From NCBI GenBank assembly GCA_006176705.1, contig QRFJ01000485.1, positions 248,001 through 312,000 on the forward strand: 64,000 nt of DNA, read 5' to 3'. Source of the DNA: Cocos nucifera. Its lineage: Eukaryota > Streptophyta > Magnoliopsida > Arecales > Arecaceae. Shown one piece after another: positions 56,425 to 64,000 of this stretch; the stretch's first letter is position 1; every line of letters starts with the position of its first letter. The notes beneath the pieces are model-generated. The model worked only from the letters and a program-made list of their open reading frames with translations. It was not told where the DNA came from and made no database searches. The position numbers and the translations under genes were made by a program.

Positions 56425-57646
56425 TGTTGCCTAGCTATACAACCCAAGAGGAGAGATGAATTAGATTTTTAAAATTTTAAAATTAATTTAAAAATATCAA
56501 GATTGAATGATGATATGCAAGTTGTGTGTGAAGCAATTTAGATTAGATAAAAATATAAAAGATTAGAAAGCAAGAATTTATTAAACTAAGAAAAGAAAGA
56601 CAGCAAGCACACCACAAACAATAAAGATTTATAGTAGTTCAATACTTTTCTTGCACCTATATCCACTCCCCAAGCTCCTACTTGAAAATTCAAAACTACT
56701 AAACATATTTAACCAGAATACAAAGTTGGTACCTCCGATCCTAGCTATCCCAAGCTAGCACACTTATTTTTCGGATACAAGCCAATCCTACATACTCCGA
56801 TTTAAGGCTTGAATCAACCCTCCTAAGTTTTGAAATCCTTCCGAAACTTGAATCAAAACAATAAAGCAGAGTATAAGAGTTAATGATAATCAAATACAAA
56901 TTTAGCATCCTTAATGAGCAAATAAAATCTTAAGAACACTTTTCATAATAATGGAGGAAGCTTTTCTAATTTTTTTCAAGATTGTTGGAGACTTGAATGA
57001 GCTCTTGAGAGGTTGGTGAACTTGAAAATGAAAGCTTCTTTTCTTGAAGAGGACTTTTTGCTTAGGACTTAATTGAATTAATGAAATCTCTAATGTTTTT
57101 TCCTTTTTATAGCCTTTTAAATCTTTAATGGGTGGAGGAGAGAATCCTAGGCAAGATTTGTAACCATTGGAGACCTTAAAAAAGGCATTAAAAGCTGCCA
57201 AAATTTGATAAAACTAGCTATTGTAGAAGATTTCCATCATAAGGGTCGACTTATAGGTCGATCTCTGGCACAGGGGTCGACCTCGAGGTTGACCTCTGAG
57301 AAAGAATCCAAAAAATTGACTGTTCTATATTTTTGGCCTTTGGAATAATAGAGGTCGACCCTTAGCACAGAGACAGCATGCCAAACAATCCGTTTCAGTA
57401 GGAGATGACCTAGGGGTCGATCCTTTTGCTTCAAACTTGATTTTCTTCCAAAATATGCATCCAAAAATTATGGGACTACCTCCAAAGGATCATAAATCTT
57501 CTATACTTGATCTTAAGGCTCTCAGATCAAAATTTGATAAAATTATAATTTTGCCCCTAAAATACAAAAAGTCTTTTTTCAAGCTAAATTCATTAGTAAT
57601 CTCCTCAAATACTTTATAATCATCAAAATCAATTCTTGGAGTAACA
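56425..57646 (-). repeat. SIRE-2 5' LTR
   Basis: 1222 bases. Own-strand start TGTTACTCC, end GGCAACA. The GTCGAC cluster at 57240-57420 holds at least five units such as GGGTCGACTTATAGGTCGAT, GGGGTCGACCTCGAGGT and GAGGTCGACCC. Confidence 0.94.
57240..57420. promoter_or_regulatory. GTCGAC palindrome cluster in SIRE-2 LTR
   Basis: Repeated GGTCGACC/GGTCGATC units with CTCTGGCACAG between them. The 3' LTR has the same cluster (48255-48420) with one unit of about 30 bases fewer. It occupies the same part of the LTR as the GAGAGGTCTC cluster of SIRE-1. Confidence 0.45.
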
Positions 57647-58167
57647 CTCACTCATCAACTTCATAAATATTTGACTATGCCCAAAAATCTTTCATCAATG
57701 AATTAGAAATTCAAGTAGTCCGACATCAAAGCATAGTGAGTTGCTTGCAAGTCACTTTGGTAATCTCAAATCAGAAGGATAATTATATCTATATCCTTTC
57801 AGAGCAAATCTTAACTACTGAATGCTCTAGAGTTGATCACGTTCAGTGATGATGTACCCCTACATCTCATCTGCATGTCATATCAGTGTCTTCACACTCC
57901 ATGAATAAAAGAACAACCAACCCATATGGCATACAATGACCTATACTCGATAAACGTTGTCATCCTAGGTAACAACGTATCATTTAATAGCAAACATATT
58001 TAAGGACTAAACTATAAATTCTCTCTTTATCGATTCTAAATAGTCTTAAGGACTTCATCACAACATAAGAATTCATAAAAAATATATATATACTTATGAT
58101 AAAAGGGCTAGAATAAACTTTTTTATTTATAATAAATTATATACAATTACAAGATTAGCTTAACTAT
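57647..58167 (-). repeat. K4 LTR, piece 3
   Basis: It continues K4 after SIRE-2 (the first five bases are the target duplication). It matches 25228-25740 of K2 and is cut about 45 bases before the expected LTR end by ATH-3. Confidence 0.75.
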
Positions 58168-59327
58168 TGATAAGCATCATAAATTCACCAATAAAAGTAT
58201 TAATTTATTAATTTTTAAGAATTATCAATCAATTTATATATAATTTTTGAAAAATTCATATTTTTATTAATTAAAAAATTAATTAAAAAATATAAAATAA
58301 AAAAAATTAAAAAAATAAATTTATTATTAAAAGAAAGAGCTCATTTTTTGATCACAACAAAATAAATTTTAGTAAAAGAGCTAAAATGAAAAGATATGAA
58401 TTTTTAAAAAATATAAAATAATAAAATTAAATAAAAAAAATAAAAAGAAAATGGCTCCACCGGCTCCGCAGCCGAGCCACCAAGCCAAGCCAGCCATCAA
58501 AGCTGACTCAGCATTGAAGCTCATCAGTCGGTCTACGATCCAGGCGTGGACCGCCAGCTCAGCAGAATCGGAATCAGAGTGCCACGTGATGGACCTAGAC
58601 CCTTAAAGGGTCTACAAAATTTATCGCGGCTCACAGGGCATTGGTCTTTCACTTGGACAGAAGTCTTGATTGGATTGGTGTGGGTGCGGCCGGTCTACGC
58701 GGTCCATGGGAAAGTAATTGCGCGATCGGACGGCTGGGTTGATTAGGTTAAGATCGGACGGTCAGCATTTTTTTCGATTGCCAATTTCACTCGGATCACC
58801 ATCCAAATGGCAGTGCTGATCCAGCTTCGATCCAACGATCCAGAATGCTCCCGTAAGTGATCAGAACTCCGAAGCATGATTTGCGCAGATTTCCTCGATC
58901 AAGCGTGATCGGACGGCCAGAATTTAATTCGAGCTGATATGGGCTGATAGGCATCCGATTTTGACGATTTTTTGAACGTTCGATTCCTATCGGATAGCCT
59001 GATTTTACCAAATTTACAGAGATGTAACAGAGTTTTTTTTCAAATTTTATTCAAATTTTTACGATTACAAAGGAATTAGTCCCATATTGCTTTTAGAAAT
59101 AAAATATCTACCTCTTCTAGCTCTATAAAAAGGATCCTAGCCTCTAGAAAGGAGGAAGGTTGGAAGGGAAGCTAGGTATAGGGGGAAGTCAAGCTCTGAT
59201 TAAAGGTTGCTTCAAGCTGCGGTGCTGCTGAGAAGAAGAGCCGGTCTTCTACACCATCTTCATGCCTACGCCGATCTGCGATTCTTCATCTAGTCTTTTT
59301 CCTTTAGTTTCTTGTATTTATTTTTTA
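58168..59327 (+). repeat. ATH-3 LTR, plus orientation, truncated by gap
   Basis: It starts TGATAAGCATCATAAATTC, the family LTR start, inside K4. It contains the AT-rich start, GC-rich U3 block (58450-58930), GATCGGACGG motifs, TATA box 59124-59131 and the first part of R/U5. It ends at the 25-N gap. With ATH-4 (59450-61045) it forms an inverted pair. The frame at 58546 is not a gene. Confidence 0.88.
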
Positions 59328-59352
59328 NNNNNNNNNNNNNNNNNNNNNNNNN
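59328..59352. other. Assembly gap (25 N)
   Basis: Twenty-five Ns between plus-oriented ATH-3 LTR and minus-oriented ATH-4 internal sequence. True length unknown. Confidence 1.
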
Positions 59353-59424
59353 GAATCATTTGCCAAATTATTTTTAATTTATTTTAAAATAAATCAAAGA
59401 AATTAAAATCAAAAATAAAAAATA

Positions 59425-59443
59425 ATCCCCAGCAATGGTGCCA
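59425..59443 (-). other. ATH-4 primer binding site (tRNA-Asp type)
   Basis: Minus strand TGGCACCATTGCTGGGGAT, six bases after the LTR end; two or three differences from the tRNA-Asp complement. Confidence 0.8.
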
Positions 59444-59449
59444 AAAACT

Positions 59450-61045
59450 TGATAGGAACGCGATGTTGTCGTTAAGACACCGTGTTTATCAGTTTAATCC
59501 GACTTCTTAAAATCATTAAAAATGCGTAGATAGCAGTGAGTCGGATCGAATCCATAGGAAAGGTGGTATTTTAGATTTAAAATTTTTAATTTTTTAAAAA
59601 GAAAAAGAAAATGATTTGAGTTTTTGAAATCAAAAGTAAAGTCAAAAAATTAAAAGTAAAAATTAAAAGGTGCAGAAATTTAAACTTGGTACTAAGATCT
59701 ACTAATTAGATCTTAGCATCTACTTGCAATAAAATAAAAGAAATAATTAAAGTAAAAAAAAATGCAATAAAAATAAAGAGCAAGAAATTAAAATATAAAA
59801 TAAAATTTTTATTAATTAAAATTTAAGAATTTAAATACATGGAATTTAAAAAGAAAAGAAAATAAAATAAAATAGCCTGATCTCTGATCTTGGATCGGCA
59901 TTGGCAGAAAGATGGTGTAGAAGTTCGGCTCTTCTTCTCGACACCCATTGCTTCGAAGCAGTCTTTAACCCATAGCCTGACTTTGCCCTGTACCAAAGCT
60001 TCACCTTGATCGAAGATGTTGATTTCTAGAGGCCTGGAATCCTTTTTATAGAGTTAGGAGGGCTGCATATTTTTTTCTAAAGGCAATGTGGGACTAATAG
60101 CCTTTGTAATCATCAAAATATAAAGAAATTTGAATAAAATTTGAATCAAAATAGCTCTGATATGACTCTAATAAGTCTGGTGAAATCTGGCCATTCAATA
60201 GGAATCCAACGATCCAAAAATCATCAAAATTGGATGCATATCAACCCAGATCGGGTCGGATTAAATTCCAATCATCCGATCGCACGTTGATGGACGAAAT
60301 CTGGCCGTAAATCATGATTCAAGAGTCCTGATCATTGTCGGAGTATTCTGGACCGTTGGATCTTCATCACTTGGTTTTTTGGCCATTGGATCATGCCAGA
60401 TCGCTGATAGAATTTGAATCAAACCCAAAAATAACCACCGCCGTCCGATCTTGACCGTAATCAACCACAGCCATTCGATCGCGCAATTACTGTTCCCATG
60501 GACCGCATGGACCGGCCGCACCACACACCATAGCCAATTAGCACTCTTGTTGCTAGGTGAAAAGACCAAAATACCCTGTGAGTCGCGATAATTTTTTGTG
60601 GACCCTTAAAGGGTCTAGGTCCGCCATGTGGCAATCTCTGATTTATCGATTTCTGCTGAGCTGGCGGTCCACACTTGGATCGTGAACCAACTGATAGCTT
60701 CAATGGCTGAGTCAGCTTTGATGGCTTGGCTTGGCTTACGGAGCCGATGGAGCCATTTTCTTTTTTATTTAATTTTTATTTATTTTATATCTTTAAAAAT
60801 TCATATCTTTTCCATTTTAGCTTCATTTTACTCAAAATTTATTTTGTTGTGACCAAAAGAATGACCTCTTTCTATTGATAATAAAATTTTATTTTTTAAT
60901 TTTTATTATTTTTTAATTAATTTTTTAATTAATAAAAATATGAATTTTTCAAAAATTATATATAAATTGATTAATAATTTTTAAAAATTAATATAAATTA
61001 ATTAATAAATTAATACTTTTATTAATGAATTTATGATGCTTATCA
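59450..61045 (-). repeat. ATH-4 LTR, complete (about 1.6 kb)
   Basis: Own strand TGATAAGCATC...CCTATCA. TATA box at 60050-60043. GC-rich U3 block at 60240-60760 with decayed CCGTCCGATC motifs. Confidence 0.92.
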
Positions 61046-61058
61046 CACCCCCCAACTT
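61046..61058 (-). other. ATH-4 polypurine tract
   Basis: Minus strand AAGTTGGGGGGTG abuts the LTR start TGATA. It is the best preserved PPT of the family here. Confidence 0.8.
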
Positions 61059-62270
61059 AAGCTTTGCTCATCCTCGAGTAAAGAAAGAATTTAGTTTTAA
61101 ATACCTTTTAACTTTAGAATTTCGAATTTTATCTAAGCAGTTTTCAAAATGGCCATTGATATTCAGTAGAGTTTAGATATATCATTAGGGTATTAATACT
61201 TATCAATAAAAAAATTAAATAAAGAACATTAAATTTTTTAAATTTTTTTCTAAATTATCCTACCTTTATCTCTGATTTGTCTAAACTTTCATATAGATAG
61301 GTGTATTGCTACTTCCATCCTTTATTTATTAATTTTTATTTTTATATTGTCCATTTTTTGATGCAAATATCATTGCTTACTTAGGCAACAGGACCCAATT
61401 ACTCGATGGAAAATTAATATTTTTTTTTTTTAATATTGTACCACTATTGAGTATCCTAACTCCTTAAGCTTTCTATTTGATTCATGTAGCGAGTCTTGGG
61501 CCAATGACTCCCAAACCAGTTGGCTTTAGGGCACTAGGTATAGAATACCCCTCGGGCTTACTAGCTCAAATCAAATAGGCTACAAGTTAAGACTAGCTTT
61601 ACAACGAGCTTCTTTGCCCTTCCCATCTTTTGACGCGAAACTCAATGCTTGCTTAGGCAAAGAGGCCCGATTACTCAGTGAGAAGTACTTGGAAACTATT
61701 TTATTAAAATAAATTTTTATATGAAAAAATATATAGTTATCCTACACAAGCCTATAAAAAGTAGACTTTTCTTTGATGCTAATAGAAATAATTAGAAATG
61801 CTCCAAGGAAAAACTTTTTATGTTCTAGACTTAACTCTTTATTGAATTTTTTTAATACTTGATTCCTTAATATCTCATAGATTCTCTAATCTGTGCATCA
61901 ATTTTCTTTTAAAAATGCTTAGTTTAATTCGATTCTTAAGCATAATCAAGTATCTAAATATTAAATACTAACTTTTTTGAGGATTTAAAATTTTAAAATT
62001 TTTATTTTTCTCTCCCCCTAAATTAATCAATATTATCCTCAATGGAGAAAAAAATAAATAAATAAAGGATGTAAATGAAGAACATGGAAGAATACACCTA
62101 ACTTAGTATATTTTTGGTCCAGCACATGCCTTTAAAAATTTGAGCTCTCCCTCCAACTTATTCAAATTATCCTAAAAAGAAAATAAACTAAAAAGATAAA
62201 TTAGATAAAAACTAAATATTGGGATGCCTTTCAACAAGCGCTAAGTTTACCGTCTTCAGCCAAACACAAT
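61059..62270 (-). other. ATH-4 3' noncoding region
   Basis: It matches ATH-1 3537-4470 and ATH-2 19198-20018 in reverse. Two diverged copies of the block with GGCAACAGGACCC / GGCAAAGAGGCCC lie near 61370-61420 and 61620-61690. The second purine tract TTTAGGGGGGAGAG (62040-62027, minus) is homologous to 3781 in ATH-1. Confidence 0.7.
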
Positions 62271-62274
62271 GCAG

Positions 62275-63418
62275 CTCACTATCCTATGTCGAATATTGGA
62301 TTGACCAATTCCAATGGTTTTGGATTGCCAATCTCAGAAAGATGATTTATAATCACATTATTTATATATTCACTATTAATTTTAGGGATATAATTTATGA
62401 TTTCATTCTCAGACCCATGCTTATTAAGAATTTCTCCTATTTGTTTTTCTAAAAAGCTCATGAATGGAGTTTTAGGAGTTAAGTTTGATTCAATGGATGC
62501 TGGAATGGTGACTAAAGATGGTTTTAATCTGGAGGTAAATTAATGTGATCTTACTTAAACAACTCCATTGACATTTCATTACATGCCTCTTGATTTTTGT
62601 AAGAAGAACTGGCTTCTTGGATTGAAGAGAATAGGACATTAGGTTTATAAGTCTTGGGTAAATCATCTATTCTCTTTTCCTTTTTTTCTATCTCATTTAA
62701 ACTAGAACTAACATCAGTACTAATTCTTAGCTCGGGTTCTTCTATGTGGTTAGTCTCAATACTAACCAATTCCTCTAAATTTTTATTTTGGCTAGCATCA
62801 GTACTAACCTCTCTTACCTGATCTTGGTATGGGTCCATAAGAATTCTATAGCTTTTAAGTTCAGGAATTACTTTGGTATTCTCAAATTGAAAATTCTTAG
62901 GTGAGACATTAAATTGATAACTTGGTCCAGGTGGTTGGTGGACATTAGGTGGGTTGTTTGAAATTGGTAGGTTGGGTAGTTGATTTAGTTTTCTCCTCGT
63001 GTTAGACTCAACTAATTATCCTATTTGAAATTCTGATCTGGCGATAGATTGCTGTTGAGTCAGAATCAATTATTGAAGTTGGTTAAATCTATCATCAGCT
63101 AGATTGGTCTGTTGAAAATAGGTTATTAATCAATTTGGAGTATCCTTGAGCAGCTTGAACTTGTTCTTGGATAAAATGTGGAAACTATGCAGTCATAGGA
63201 CATTCACTCACATGATGGGTTGGGCTAGCATTGATTGAATAAGTCTCTTGATAATTAGAAGATGATGTGAATTGTACAGGAGATTGTTGACCTAGGATTA
63301 GGAGTTGATCCAATTTCTGGGCAAAAAGATCAACTTTATCTAATTTTTGGACTATTAGATTCATATTAGCCATTTGATTATTAGGTTTAATATGAATCAA
63401 CCATTTAATTAAATTCAA
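62275..63418 (-). pseudogene. gag: ATH-4 gag C-terminal remnant
   Basis: Three open pieces on the minus strand: 63418-63185 (LIVQKLDKVDLFAQKLDQLL and ASPTHHVSECPMTA), 62838-62551 and 62461-62279 (EKQIGEILNKHGSENEI). It is homologous to ATH-1 2179-3536. Here the last Cys of the zinc-knuckle-like patch is kept but the first is Asn, the reverse of ATH-1. A deletion of about 200 bases near 63115 removes the region with the SNSYNSDW motif. Stops and shifts separate the pieces. Confidence 0.65.
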
Positions 63419-64000
63419 CTAAATCAAAAAAAATGATTTTCTATCGTGCATGTATTACTGCAACCCTAACGTGTGGTTCAAAAAAATTTTTTAGATTTTT
63501 TTTATTTACTTTTATTTTTTTATTATTATTATTTTATTATATTAAAAATTAATTTTTTTAATTATTTTATTTATTAATTTTAATTTAATTTAATTTAATT
63601 TAATTATTATTTTTATTATTTTTTAGTTAGTTTAATTTAATTTTTATTTTATTTTATTTTTAGAGGAGAAAGAAGAAGAAAGAAAGAAGAGTTCTAAAGA
63701 ATAGATCCTAAGAAGTCCTAGAATTAAGAAGAGAGAGAAGAATTAAGTTTAATTAGATTTAATGTTAGTTAGCAATCAAGTTGGTCAATCAATTCTGACT
63801 AAAGGTTATCCTAGATCTAGATAGCTCCTAACTGCCAAGGTCACCTTCAAGCCCTCCAAGTGTAGGATTAGCCAATCAACTAGCCAGGTAAGTATAAGGT
63901 CGGTGGGAGTCCCCCCGTTGCTTGCCTTAGACACCAATTGTGCTTGGCCAGGTAAGCAAACGGAACCAATTAGAAACCACCTTCCTTCGGGCCTAGTCGT
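63419..64000 (-). other. ATH-4 leader, to window edge
   Basis: AT-rich DNA (63470-63660), then the GC-richer conserved block (63750-64000), with CTTACCTGGC and GGTGTCTAAGG on the minus strand as in ATH-1. No coding sequence. Confidence 0.65.

Larger units (their letters stand above)
47438..57646 (-). mobile_element. SIRE-2: Sirevirus (copia) with env-like ORF, full length
   Basis: 10.2 kb, bounded by a perfect CTCAC duplication (47433-47437 and 57647-57651). On the minus strand: 5' LTR 57646-56425, PBS, gag, protease, integrase, RT, RNase H, env-like ORF, PPT and 3' LTR 48632-47438. The gene order and the text of Gag (LPLEELLGSLMMHEL), RT and env-like protein are those of the SIRE/Maximus lineage. 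Stops and frameshifts in every domain and a changed RT active site show that it is inactive. Confidence 0.95.
59353..64000 (-). mobile_element. ATH-4: Athila-like element(s), minus orientation
   Basis: On the minus strand: internal region (64000 to 61046), PPT, LTR (61045 to 59450), then PBS and 97 bases of another internal region up to the gap. One LTR therefore serves as the 3' LTR of one unit and the 5' LTR of the next. The right window edge lies in the conserved leader block equal to ATH-1 at about 1607. Confidence 0.85.

Overview
This window is a nest of plant LTR retrotransposons. I found no cellular gene in the 64 kb. Coding sequence is confined to decayed gag/pol/env-like reading frames of Ty1/copia (Tork-like and Sirevirus) and Ty3/gypsy (Tat and Athila-like) elements. 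These lineages occur only in plants. The dense nesting, AT-rich spacers, 2-2.6 kb copia LTRs and prominent Sireviruses suggest pericentromeric or other heterochromatin of a large-genome monocot. A palm is my guess from the look of the copia LTRs; that is recollection, not demonstrated.

Layout, using working names. 1-4470: ATH-1 (+), a pol-less Athila-like element that enters from the left edge. 4480-10002: M1 (-), a Tork-like copia with gag fragment, leader, PBS and 5' LTR, plus a partial LTR. 10003-12715: K1 (+), copia RT/RNase H and the start of its 3' LTR, interrupted by M-family LTRs. 12716-17555: M2/M3 (-), copia LTRs and a better preserved RT/RNase H. 17556-20018: ATH-2 (-), inserted in M3 pol and ending at a 25-N gap. 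20044-23060: TAT-2 (+), the 3' part of a Tat gypsy element with antisense ORF remnant and LTR. 23061-27930: K2 (-) and K3 (+), two copia LTRs back to back. 27931-28750: TAT-3 fragment. 28750-58167: one old K-family LTR (K4, -) split by two Sireviruses. SIRE-1 (+, 29413-46187) lacks pol and itself carries a Tat element, TAT-1 (+, 32982-43059). SIRE-2 (-, 47438-57646) is full length with gag-pol and an env-like ORF. 58168-59327: ATH-3 LTR (+), then a second 25-N gap. 59353-64000: ATH-4 (-), with an LTR bordered by a PPT on one side and a PBS on the other.

Insertion order from the breaks: K4 is oldest; SIRE-1, SIRE-2 and ATH-3 went into it; TAT-1 went into SIRE-1. SIRE-2 has a perfect 5-bp target duplication (CTCAC). 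SIRE-1 (ATATT/ATATC) and TAT-1 (GTATT/GTATC) have duplications with one mismatch each.

No element looks fully active: all pol frames carry stops or frameshifts, and SIRE-2 has lost one catalytic aspartate of its reverse transcriptase. I did not find a new biological system of the defence or CRISPR kind. The points most worth following are repeated palindromic modules in Sirevirus LTRs, a Sirevirus env-like frame decayed almost only by TAG stops, a 57-bp tandem repeat in the Tat 3' region, a pol-less Athila-like family with duplicated PBS and linked copies, and a short leader module shared by a copia and an Athila-like element. Boundaries were read by eye; those marked approximate may be off by tens of bases.
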